Below, piece after piece: positions 50,780 through 59,098 of a stretch of DNA of 64,000 nucleotides; position 1 is the first letter of the stretch, and each line of letters begins with the position of its first letter. Under the pieces are notes generated by a model that did not search any database, had not been told where the DNA came from, and worked only from the letters and a program-made list of their open reading frames with translations. Both the position numbers and the translations under genes were made by a program. The stretch comes from Citrobacter braakii (GTDB lineage: Bacteria > Pseudomonadota > Gammaproteobacteria > Enterobacterales > Enterobacteriaceae). The stretch covers positions 124,001 to 188,000 of the forward strand of contig NZ_NAEW01000008.1 in NCBI RefSeq assembly GCF_002075345.1, in the 5' to 3' direction.

Positions 50780-53125
50780 ATGACAACCGAAACCGCACCT
50801 GAAAAAATTTCTCTCGACGAACTGAAAAGCTGGCTCTGGGGCAGTGCCAACATCATGCGTGGCACCGTCGACAGCAGTGACTTCAAAAACTACATTTTTG
50901 GCCTGATCTTCCTCAAACGCCTCTCTGATGTCTTTGATGAGCGTGTTGCTGCCATCATGAAAGACGAAAAATGTTCGGAAACGTTAGCGATGGCGCTTAT
51001 CAAAGAAGATAACCCTGAGCAGTTTGTTCCCGAACAAGCTCGTTGGTCGAATCTCGTTAAGAAAACTGAAAACGTAGGCGAAAGCATCGACGAAGCCTTT
51101 GCAGAAATAGAACGTCAGAATCCGTCACTCGAGAAGGTACTGACTGCCATTCAGTTCGGCGACAAAGACAAACTCAGCAACGAACTGCTGATGCGTTTAT
51201 TACGCCACTTTAACCGTCATAAACTGGGCAATAAAAACCTTTATAAAGCTGATTTGCTGGGCGATGCCTATGAATACCTGATCGGTATGTTTGCTGACGA
51301 TGCGGGTAAAAAAGGCGGAGAGTTCTACACTCCACATGGTGTGGTAGAGCTGATTGTAAAACTGATTGACCCTAAACCTGGCCACGAGATCTATGATCCA
51401 ACCTGTGGCTGTGGCGGCATGCTGGTCGAAGCCGCAAACTACATTCGGGATACCTATCCTGATGATGGCGTCGTAATGGGTAAACCCAACTGTAAGCTCT
51501 ACGGTCAGGAAAAGAACCTTGGAACCTGGGCGATCGCCAAATTGAATATGTTCCTGCACAACCTGGATGGTGATATCAGGCGTGGAGATACGCTGGTCAA
51601 TCCACAGCATCTTGACAGCAACAATGGCGTAATGCCATTTGATCGCGTCATTGCTAATCCGCCGTTTTCCAGCAAAGAGTGGTGGGAACCGCTGGAGCTT
51701 AACAAAGAAACTAAAGTCGATAAGAACGGCAAAGAAACCGAAATTGCCCCCAAATACGCAACCGAACTGAAGGATCCTTTTGGTCGCTTCGGGTTAGGCG
51801 TCGCGCCCCGGACAAAGGCTGACCTTGCCTTTGTGCAGCATATGATCACATCCACTCGTGAAGATGGGCGTATTGGCGTGGTCGTCCCGCACGGTGTACT
51901 TTTCCGTGAAGGGGAAGAAGGTAAAATCCGTCAGGGCCTCCTGGTGGGTAAAGATGGCTTCAAAGGTGATTTGATTGAGGCCGTTATTGGCCTGCCTCCT
52001 GCATTGTTCTTTAACACAGGAATTTCTGCTGCCATTGTTCTGATTAACAAAGCGAAACCTGCTGCGCTTAAGGATAAAGTGATCTTTATTGACGCTTCAT
52101 CTGACTATGAAGATGGTAAAAGTATGAATTATCTGCGAAATAAAAATATTGAAAATATAGTTTCAGCATATAGAAAAGCTAAACATGAAATAATTGACGC
52201 AGGTGAGCAAGCTGAAAAATCATTGGGGGAAGTAATAAAAAAAGTTGAAATTAAAAAATATTTGCGCATTGTTGAAATTAGCGAAATCATTAAAAATAAA
52301 TATACTTTAAGTATTGGTAGATATATAGATCAATCTAATACAGAAGATGAGATAGATATATTAAAAACACAAAGCCATTTAGATGAAATAAAAGAAAAAA
52401 TTACAGAGATTGATTGTAAAATAGAGTTTTTAATATCTGGTCTGACTGAAACTCCTGATATAAATCTCAAAGAGTCCTCTTTCGGAAAAATACCTACCAT
52501 TTGGAATACCGTTAAACTTGGCGATTATACAAGTAAGATAGGAAGTGGCATAACACCCAAAGGTGGTAGCAAGGCCTATGTTGAACAAGGCATCCCTCTA
52601 TTAAGAAGTCAGAATATTTTACATGGGAAATTGAAGTTAGATGATGTAGCTTTCATTAGTAATGTTCAGCATAACAAAATGAAGAACTCTCAATTACAAG
52701 AGAGGGATGTATTGTTAAATATTACAGGGGCATCTATTGGTCGCTGCGCTGTTTTACCTAATAATTTTAATGTTGGTAACGTCAACCAGCATGTTTGTAT
52801 AATACGAACTTCACAAAAATTACAGCCAGAATTCTGTGGTATTTTTCTAAACTCACATTTTGGCCAAAAACAAATATGGAATTTACAAGCAGGCGGAAAC
52901 CGTGAAGGTTTGAATTTTCAACAGATTAGAAGCTTTGAAATCCATCTTCCTCCTTTAAATGAACAAAAAAGAATTGTAGAAATTTTTAATGCTATTGATA
53001 CTAAACTTGACTTAATCGAACAGCTGGAATTTGAGACCCAAAACCTGAAAAAAGGCCTGATGCAAAAGTTACTCACAGGAGAATGGCGAGTTCCGTTGGA
53101 TTGCGACGAAGAAGCTGCTGCGTAA
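50780..53125 (+). CDS. Type I modification subunit fused to a single-TRD specificity half (HsdM-S)
   Basis: A 781-residue protein. Residues 1-450 are an HsdM-type N6-adenine methyltransferase: GGEFYTPHGVVELIVKL, SAM-binding DPTCGCGGM (Asp206) and catalytic NPPF (Asn293). Residues about 500-560 are helical. Residues about 565-725 form one target recognition domain (PTIWNTVKLGDYTSKIGSG ... LLNITGASIGRCAV). It ends with an HsdS coiled-coil spacer (LPPLNEQKRIVEIFNAIDTK; LKKGLMQKLLTGEWRV). A normal HsdS has two TRDs, so this half-S would have to dimerise and should recognise a symmetric bipartite site. From about 52110 to 53020 the DNA turns AT-rich, which suggests the TRD was exchanged. No separate hsdS is present. 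Confidence 0.88.
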   Translation: MTTETAPEKISLDELKSWLWGSANIMRGTVDSSDFKNYIFGLIFLKRLSDVFDERVAAIMKDEKCSETLAMALIKEDNPEQFVPEQARWSNLVKKTENVGESIDEAFAEIERQNPSLEKVLTAIQFGDKDKLSNELLMRLLRHFNRHKLGNKNLYKADLLGDAYEYLIGMFADDAGKKGGEFYTPHGVVELIVKLIDPKPGHEIYDPTCGCGGMLVEAANYIRDTYPDDGVVMGKPNCKLYGQEKNLGTWAIAKLNMFLHNLDGDIRRGDTLVNPQHLDSNNGVMPFDRVIANPPFSSKEWWEPLELNKETKVDKNGKETEIAPKYATELKDPFGRFGLGVAPRTKADLAFVQHMITSTREDGRIGVVVPHGVLFREGEEGKIRQGLLVGKDGFKGDLIEAVIGLPPALFFNTGISAAIVLINKAKPAALKDKVIFIDASSDYEDGKSMNYLRNKNIENIVSAYRKAKHEIIDAGEQAEKSLGEVIKKVEIKKYLRIVEISEIIKNKYTLSIGRYIDQSNTEDEIDILKTQSHLDEIKEKITEIDCKIEFLISGLTETPDINLKESSFGKIPTIWNTVKLGDYTSKIGSGITPKGGSKAYVEQGIPLLRSQNILHGKLKLDDVAFISNVQHNKMKNSQLQERDVLLNITGASIGRCAVLPNNFNVGNVNQHVCIIRTSQKLQPEFCGIFLNSHFGQKQIWNLQAGGNREGLNFQQIRSFEIHLPPLNEQKRIVEIFNAIDTKLDLIEQLEFETQNLKKGLMQKLLTGEWRVPLDCDEEAAA

Positions 53126-53181
53126 TGAGAAGATGCCCTTTTCCGGGCATCTTTTACACAATATGAATGAAGGAAATGGCT

Positions 53182-56100
53182 ATGTCAGGTAAGACTGCAA
53201 CATCTTTCCCGGAATTGGATGGCGTTGAGCGTCCAGCGATTGAGTGGCTAAAGAAGCTCGGCTATACCCATATCAAGGGATGTCAGGTTGAACAAACGGT
53301 GCGGACCGAGCCCCTGATTCTGGAAGAAGTCCTCCTCGAAAGATTGCATGCACTCAATCCCTGGCTGGCAGAAGTCTCCGGCGCGGCTTCCCGAGCAATG
53401 AAACAACTGCGTGATATCTGGTTTGAAAATAATAGCGATCTGATGCTGGCAAACCATGCTTTCTGGGAAAACGTGCTGTTTCAGTCCAACCTGCAAGAAA
53501 AAGATAAAGAGGGACGCAAGCGCAGCGTCCGATTTATTGACCAGTCCGGTGCAGCCCACAACCGTTTCCACGTCGTCGATCAGTATGTCGGTAAAAATAA
53601 TAATGCTGCGCCTTTTAAACCGGACCTTTTGCTGTTCATTAATGGGCTACCGCTGGCACTGATCGAATGTAAAGCCAGCAACGTTAAACTGAGCAAGGGT
53701 ATAGCACAGATTGACGGTTACCAGAATTCATTCCCACATCATTTCGCATTTAACATGGTATGTGGGGCAATCAATCGCAGCCAGGCTAAATACGGCGCGC
53801 TTTATTCTCCAGAGCAGTTTTACCTCAAGTGGAAATTTGATCCTAAAAGACCTGATGAGCACGCCATTCTCACTGAAATTAAAGAGTTACTAGGTAAAGA
53901 GCCCACAGCACAGGACACTTTGCTGTGGGCATTATTCGAACCTTCTCGCTTTGTTCGTTTTGTTTGCTTCTATCCTCTGTTTGAAGTTGAAGATGGTCAA
54001 ATGATCAAAAAACTGCCTCGCTATCAACAATGGCGGGCCGTTGAGAAATCCTTGCTCCGTCTACAGGGGAATGATCCAACCTTGCCGGGTAAATCACAGG
54101 GAGGCGTTATCTGGCATACCCAGGGAAGCGGGAAATCGCTGACCATGGCACTTCTGGCGCGTTTGATGCGCGCAGAAATATCCAATTTCGAAAATCCCAG
54201 CATTCTGGTATTAACGGATCGCACCGATCTGGACCGTCAGATCCACAACACCTTTATCAATGTGGGGCTCAGGGCGTCAAAAGCTGATTCAGTCGCCGGA
54301 CTTGAGACCATGTTAAGCAATGATTACGGCGCGATCTTCACCTCTACGGTTCAGAAGTTTCAGGAAAGCGATGGTAAACAGATCCAGGCGGCAAAAGACT
54401 CTGAAAATAGTGAGGATACGGATGAAGAGCAGTCCTCAAAGAGCCGTGTCAGACGTGTTTTAAAACGGCTGGAAAACGGCAAAGATGAATGCTGGATAAT
54501 CAAAGAAAACAATCTTAACTTCGGTTTGAATAACGCCAGTGGTGAGCCCCTGAAAGCAAAATGGCAAAAAGTTAGCGAAGAAAAAGTGGATTTCCGGGTT
54601 CTCAGTACTAAAGCAAACTTCTTTGTTATGGTTGATGAAGCACATCGTAGCCAATACGGTTTTCTCGCGGCCTTTATGCGCGCATCACTCCCCAATGCGA
54701 AGTTCATTGCTTTTACCGGTACGCCTCTGTTCAAAGAAGACAAAAATACCCTTGGAGAATTTGGCGGCAACGAATATATAGATATTTATCGCCTTGATGA
54801 GGCGGTGGCAGATGGCGCAACGTTACCCATCAAATACCAAGAAGGTATGGCCGAATGGGCCAGTGATGGCAATCTGAAGGAGGCGTTTGAAGCTGAGTTC
54901 GGTCAGGAACCTCTGGCACGCAAGAAAAAACTGAAGCAACAGTTGCTGAAAAAACGCCGGGGGGCAATCAGCCGCATTGAACAAAATGCGAAGCATTTGA
55001 TTGAGCACTTCCTTACCAGCGTAAAACCCCGAAAATTTAAGGCGATACTTGTCTGTGATGGCCGGGATATGGCGGTTCGCTACAAAGATGTTATCGATGG
55101 TCTGATGGCAGAACGCCAGGCACAAAATTTACCCACATTCGACAGTAAGGTCGTTATTTCTCTGGGGAGTATGACGGATAACCGTACTGGTGCAAGCGAG
55201 CAGCAAGCCCATAATGCCACAGGCGCACAAGGGGTTCTGGAGACGATAGAAGAGAGAGTAAAGCGCGAGGCTAAAGAAGGGAAAACTCCGGTTGCCGTTC
55301 TGAGCGATGATATTCCCACTTTGGTCAATACCGAATTCAAACTGCCTTATGGTCATGAAGCAGAGAACAAACCTGATGGACAAGCCAGGATTAATAACAT
55401 TGGTTTGATCATCGTTTCCGATATGCTGCTCACTGGGTGGGATGCGCCGATTGTCAGTACCCTCTATCTTGATAAGCCTCTGAAAGAACATACCTTACTT
55501 CAGGCTATTGCCCGTGTGAACCGTACCCGCAAGGGAAAAAAAGCAGGTTATATCGTCGATTACTACGGTGTTGTTGAATACCTGGATGAAGCGCTCAAAA
55601 TTTATGGTGGCGATGTTCTGCCTGAACAAGTCTGGACCGATGTAGAATCGGAACTGCCAAAACTTAAAGCCGCGCTGAGCAAAGTAGAAGATATTCTGCC
55701 GAAAAAACACAATCTACTTAAGCACCCTGAACCCTATAAAGAGGACGCCGATCTATATTTAGATCCGGACGTACGGCTTGATATCGTGGAAGATTTCCTC
55801 GTTGCTCTTGCGGAGTTCAATGGTCGTTTAGATATTGTATTACCCGATGAGCGCGCAGCCCCGTTTAAACCTTATTTTAAGGTATTCAATGAAATTAAAC
55901 TGCAGTTGCTGAATAAAATGCCGGACAGTGCGGATAAGGTACGCATCACCGCTTCAGAATCAGAACTGCTTAAGGGAATGCTGGACGAACACATTGAATC
56001 AAGTGAAGTCAAAAGCCTGCTGGGACGCGAAGTCTCTATCCTTGATGCCGCCGATATGGATCTTCTGCGTAAGCAAAAAAGTAAAGGCAGCGCAGCGCTG

Positions 56101-56565
56101 GTGATGAAGAATAAACTGAAGCACACGATCAGAACCGGTAAAGGCAAAGATCCGGCGTTCTTCGGCGATCTTGAAGAAGAGCTCGCAAGACTGATACAAG
56201 AAGAGCGGGAAGGCCGGATCGAACAGGCTCTGTTTCTGGAACAACTGGAATTGTTCGCACAGCGTATCAGAGATAAAGATGCGAAGCCCAGCGAAATGGG
56301 GTTGAGTACCGCAACTGAACGGGCAACGTTCAACTATCTGATAAAACAGGTTGCTGAAGCAGAAGCCCTGGCGTGGACGAAAGGATTATTCAATCATCCA
56401 GATATTGCAGCTGTCATGCGCTCTCCTATCTGGAAGAAACAAAGTGACATCCACAATGAGATCAAGAAAACGATACGTACAATTTTACGCGGTCTGGGGG
56501 GGTGGGACATGACCGTTGCACGTCAGCACACCAATGAGATATTCCAGATAATGCTGAACAACTGA
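53182..56565 (+). CDS. hsdR: Type I restriction endonuclease subunit R
   Basis: A 1127-residue motor-nuclease. The N-terminal endonuclease domain shows Asp148 and Glu162-Cys-Lys164 (PDLLLFINGLPLALIECKAS), a PD-(D/E)xK site. The SF2 motor has Walker A TQGSGKS (Lys318), a DEAH box (DEAHRS, Asp485) and motif VI in LLQAIARVNRTRKGK. The C-terminus is helical. ATG 53182 is preferred because AAGGA lies 7 bases upstream; ATG 53167 and 53176 are in frame. It follows hsdM-S by 56 bases and would cut unmethylated DNA with that protein. Symbol used in the general sense. Confidence 0.92.
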   Translation: MSGKTATSFPELDGVERPAIEWLKKLGYTHIKGCQVEQTVRTEPLILEEVLLERLHALNPWLAEVSGAASRAMKQLRDIWFENNSDLMLANHAFWENVLFQSNLQEKDKEGRKRSVRFIDQSGAAHNRFHVVDQYVGKNNNAAPFKPDLLLFINGLPLALIECKASNVKLSKGIAQIDGYQNSFPHHFAFNMVCGAINRSQAKYGALYSPEQFYLKWKFDPKRPDEHAILTEIKELLGKEPTAQDTLLWALFEPSRFVRFVCFYPLFEVEDGQMIKKLPRYQQWRAVEKSLLRLQGNDPTLPGKSQGGVIWHTQGSGKSLTMALLARLMRAEISNFENPSILVLTDRTDLDRQIHNTFINVGLRASKADSVAGLETMLSNDYGAIFTSTVQKFQESDGKQIQAAKDSENSEDTDEEQSSKSRVRRVLKRLENGKDECWIIKENNLNFGLNNASGEPLKAKWQKVSEEKVDFRVLSTKANFFVMVDEAHRSQYGFLAAFMRASLPNAKFIAFTGTPLFKEDKNTLGEFGGNEYIDIYRLDEAVADGATLPIKYQEGMAEWASDGNLKEAFEAEFGQEPLARKKKLKQQLLKKRRGAISRIEQNAKHLIEHFLTSVKPRKFKAILVCDGRDMAVRYKDVIDGLMAERQAQNLPTFDSKVVISLGSMTDNRTGASEQQAHNATGAQGVLETIEERVKREAKEGKTPVAVLSDDIPTLVNTEFKLPYGHEAENKPDGQARINNIGLIIVSDMLLTGWDAPIVSTLYLDKPLKEHTLLQAIARVNRTRKGKKAGYIVDYYGVVEYLDEALKIYGGDVLPEQVWTDVESELPKLKAALSKVEDILPKKHNLLKHPEPYKEDADLYLDPDVRLDIVEDFLVALAEFNGRLDIVLPDERAAPFKPYFKVFNEIKLQLLNKMPDSADKVRITASESELLKGMLDEHIESSEVKSLLGREVSILDAADMDLLRKQKSKGSAALVMKNKLKHTIRTGKGKDPAFFGDLEEELARLIQEEREGRIEQALFLEQLELFAQRIRDKDAKPSEMGLSTATERATFNYLIKQVAEAEALAWTKGLFNHPDIAAVMRSPIWKKQSDIHNEIKKTIRTILRGLGGWDMTVARQHTNEIFQIMLNN

Positions 56566-56582
56566 CAGTCGAGTCATTAACA

Positions 56583-57284
56583 ATGCCCATTTTTCAATAC
56601 GGCACCATGGCTATCGAGTGGGAGTTTAGGGTCGACTCAAGGCTCGCTCATCACTATGTGACCGTGGAACGTGGCCATAAGGTACTCCTTCGAGGACCGG
56701 ATGTGTCGTTGCAGGAACAGCAAGAGTTGATACGCTATCGCGCCCGATGGATCAAGCAACGTCTGGCTGAGGTCAACCGGCCATTGAAAGATGAGATCGT
56801 GACGGGTAGTCGCTTACCTTATCGTGGTAAAACTTTCTATTGTGAAGTCATTCCTTCGCCTGAGCTCACTGTACCCAACATTACGTTCAACCAAAGTCGA
56901 TTCAAGGTGTTTTCACCCGAGGGCCATTTTGTAAGCCGTCGTCTTTTTAAACCTGCACTGGACGGTTTTTACAGGCAGAAAGCAAAAGAGAAGCTGCATG
57001 CGAGGATCCTTCACTGGCAACGAGAAACAGGTCTAACCGCAACGACGTGGAGAATTAAGCACTTCGATGCGCGATGGGCAAACTGCACGGAAAACAACGT
57101 ACTTGAATTCCATCCCCGTTGTATGGAGTTTTCAAATCGCGTAATGGATTACATCATTATCCATGAGCTGTGTCATACCGTTGAGAAAAACCACGACAAA
57201 CCATTCTGGTTACTCATAAAGAAATATTGCCCAGAATGGAAAGAGCTCCATGCTCAAGTTGAACATCCTGAAATGCAACTGTAA
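56583..57284 (+). CDS. YgjP-like (DUF45) zinc metallopeptidase
   Basis: A 233-residue protein of the YgjP/M48-like group. The zinc site is HELCH (His194, Glu195, His198) with a third ligand His204 in NHDKPFW. The usual RWGSC...N strand before it is altered to RWANCTENNVLEFHP. It starts 18 bases after hsdR on the same strand, so it belongs to the restriction transcript. Proteins of this family often accompany type I restriction genes; the reason is not known. A protease that limits HsdR is one possibility, but this is inference. Confidence 0.85.
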   Translation: MPIFQYGTMAIEWEFRVDSRLAHHYVTVERGHKVLLRGPDVSLQEQQELIRYRARWIKQRLAEVNRPLKDEIVTGSRLPYRGKTFYCEVIPSPELTVPNITFNQSRFKVFSPEGHFVSRRLFKPALDGFYRQKAKEKLHARILHWQRETGLTATTWRIKHFDARWANCTENNVLEFHPRCMEFSNRVMDYIIIHELCHTVEKNHDKPFWLLIKKYCPEWKELHAQVEHPEMQL

Positions 57285-57307
57285 TGCATCACATGGTCGG
57301 TGAATAT

Positions 57308-58204
57308 CTACCCATCAACAGGGCTAACATAATCAATATCTATTATTCTTAAAGGGCTATATTGTTCATCTTTGTTTTCATATATTTCCCCCGTTATTTT
57401 TGCATTGATTTTCAGCACTGGAGTGCCCTCCAGTATTTCAATAGAGTATGGCTGCCGTGACAAAGATTCTTTAATCTTGTTCGCTATTTTGTTATCTATT
57501 TTTGCCAGTATTTTATCCAACATTTTTTTACTAAAGTCCAACGAGAGACAGAATGTTCCGTCATTAAAGCCCTCACTAATCGGGCCAATTTCCACGACAG
57601 CAGAGTATAAATCGTCATTGACCCTAATAATAAATGGTAAACCTAAGGACTTGAAAGATATAATATCTCCAAGCGGATACCCAAGTTTATGCAAAGCCAG
57701 TCCGAAGTCGGGTTTGAAGTCAAGTAAACGTGGGTTTGAAAATGCCAATGGCGATAATATTTTTTTTAATTCATTCAGATTGCGACTTAAATCTTTAAGG
57801 TTAAAAATTAAAACGGGATCGGTTTTATTTATATTAAAAATAGCTATCTGGTGTCCATTGCATAAAGCATAAACTGAGGCCCTAATCTCAGGATGAATAG
57901 CATAGCTATACGCTTGCTCGACATTTTTACCTGATAAAATATTTTCAGAGGGGCCTTTGGCATCTAAGATCCATTTATGTTTGCCATCTATCATCAGTAA
58001 ATAGTCAGGGATGATTTTAATATTATTCTTTTTTGTCCCAATATAAACATATGGATGGGGGAGTGCAAAACTTCTGATGATCCGATGATTGCCAGAAATA
58101 GAGTAACCCAAGGCCTTTAATAGCGGAGAAATCAACTCTTCCCTTACCGCATCTTCTTTAACCCATTTACTGTTTAATAATGAAAAATCAAAATTATAGA
58201 ACAT
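57308..58204 (-). CDS. HsdR_N-like nuclease-domain protein
   Basis: A 298-residue protein convergent with the restriction genes. Its N-terminal third looks like the HsdR N-terminal domain: EDAVREELISPLLKALGY, then IIPDYLLMIDGKHKWILDAKGP. That last segment gives Asp67 and Asp81-Ala-Lys83, a PD-(D/E)xK-type site with Asp in the Glu place. No helicase motor is present. The C-terminal part (about 120-298) is not recognised. ATG 58204 is preferred over GTG 58234, as the latter overlaps another stop. AT-rich compared with the hsdR gene. A solitary nuclease effector is plausible but unproven. Confidence 0.75.
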   Translation of the reverse strand: MFYNFDFSLLNSKWVKEDAVREELISPLLKALGYSISGNHRIIRSFALPHPYVYIGTKKNNIKIIPDYLLMIDGKHKWILDAKGPSENILSGKNVEQAYSYAIHPEIRASVYALCNGHQIAIFNINKTDPVLIFNLKDLSRNLNELKKILSPLAFSNPRLLDFKPDFGLALHKLGYPLGDIISFKSLGLPFIIRVNDDLYSAVVEIGPISEGFNDGTFCLSLDFSKKMLDKILAKIDNKIANKIKESLSRQPYSIEILEGTPVLKINAKITGEIYENKDEQYSPLRIIDIDYVSPVDG

Positions 58205-58230
58205 AAAAAACCCCGATAAGTACGCTCTTA

Positions 58231-58365
58231 TCACATTAAGCTGATAAATAAGTTTTTTTGCGGAACCAAAAACTTAGTCTCAACATCATCCTGTTCGTAG
58301 TTTGCCACAAGAGCGCGAACCAAATCATCCAGTATCCTGAATATGAGCTCGAATGTTTTGTTCAA
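58231..58365 (-). CDS. Possible small ORF or gene end upstream of the HsdR_N-like gene
   Basis: The frame encodes about 44 residues (NKTFELIFRILDDLVRALVA..., ending VPQKNLFISLM) read from a TTG, with no good ribosome binding site. The stop overlaps the GTG alternative start of the nuclease gene (ATGTGA). The composition looks coding. It may be the 3' end of a gene cut at the island junction near 58390-58440. Not recognised. Confidence 0.3.
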   Translation of the reverse strand: MNKTFELIFRILDDLVRALVANYEQDDVETKFLVPQKNLFISLM

Positions 58366-58442
58366 CTTAACGGCGCAGCCTACGTATCCATTTATACGAG
58401 CGGTAAGTGGGGGCGCTAAGGCGGGCCCACGGTTTATCGTTC

Positions 58443-58655
58443 TCAGGATTGTGCGGTGTAATACACGAAAGCCAGCTTGTTGCCATCGGGATCTCTGACG
58501 TAAGCGCTGTAGAAATCTTCGCCGAAATGCGGACGTAGGCCTGGTGCCCCCTCGTCCGTGCCGCCGCGAGGATACGCCAGTATATCCATCAGCGGATCGT
58601 AAAATGTAATGGCGCGTGACAGATCATTGGTCCCTGGCATAATGTAAGAAAACAT
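58443..58655 (-). pseudogene. VOC (glyoxalase-fold) gene with internal in-frame deletion
   Basis: A 70-residue product (MFSYIMPGTNDLSRAITFYD ... DPDGNKLAFVYYTAQS). Compared with the intact paralogue at 61965-62357 (130 residues), both ends match, but about 60 residues in the middle are missing between LMDILAYPR and GGTDEGAPGLRP. The reading frame is kept across the deletion. Half of the VOC fold is lost, so metal-site activity is unlikely. It lies downstream of the zinc-ribbon gene on the same strand. Confidence 0.75.
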
Positions 58656-58719
58656 CTGCTCTCCTTTATGGAACCAGGGGAGAGAAGATAGCCTGCCTAA
58701 ATCACGCAGGCTTTGTTTT

Positions 58720-58971
58720 TCATTCATCTGCTTTATGAGCCCAGGCGGGCATTGCCGTCAGGTAACGCTTTGCTCGCTTCCGAGCTTCCTCCGGGCCGAC
58801 TTTTTGCCAGGAATCAAGGAAGCTGGCCAAGCCTGATACCGCCTCTTCCCAGGGTTTAAGATTGCCGTTGCTGTCGCTGCAATACGCACAATATTGATCG
58901 CTGGCACTGTGTGCATCGGGTGCAGACATCGGCATTCCGCAAGCCTGACAGAACTGTTCATGTTGTGACAT
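58720..58971 (-). CDS. Putative zinc-ribbon protein
   Basis: An 83-residue cytoplasmic protein. Two CxxC knuckles, Cys8/Cys11 (FCQACGMPM) and Cys28/Cys31 (YCAYCSDSNG), form a zinc ribbon, followed by a helical tail (PWEEAVSGLASFLDSW; AKRYLTAMPAW). It resembles the 'putative zinc ribbon domain' family often found beside VOC genes in enterobacteria. Function is unknown. It is the intact copy of a duplicated pair; the other copy near 62583-62631 is broken. Confidence 0.78.
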   Translation of the reverse strand: MSQHEQFCQACGMPMSAPDAHSASDQYCAYCSDSNGNLKPWEEAVSGLASFLDSWQKVGPEEARKRAKRYLTAMPAWAHKADE

Positions 58972-59098
58972 ATGATGCTCCTTATGGTGACATCCTGATT
59001 AATAAATATACTGAGTATGTATTGTGCAGGTGATGCCTCAGATCAAAGCAAAGGCGAAGCCTCCGGTATCACCGGTCAGAAATACCGGGAACCTGTTG

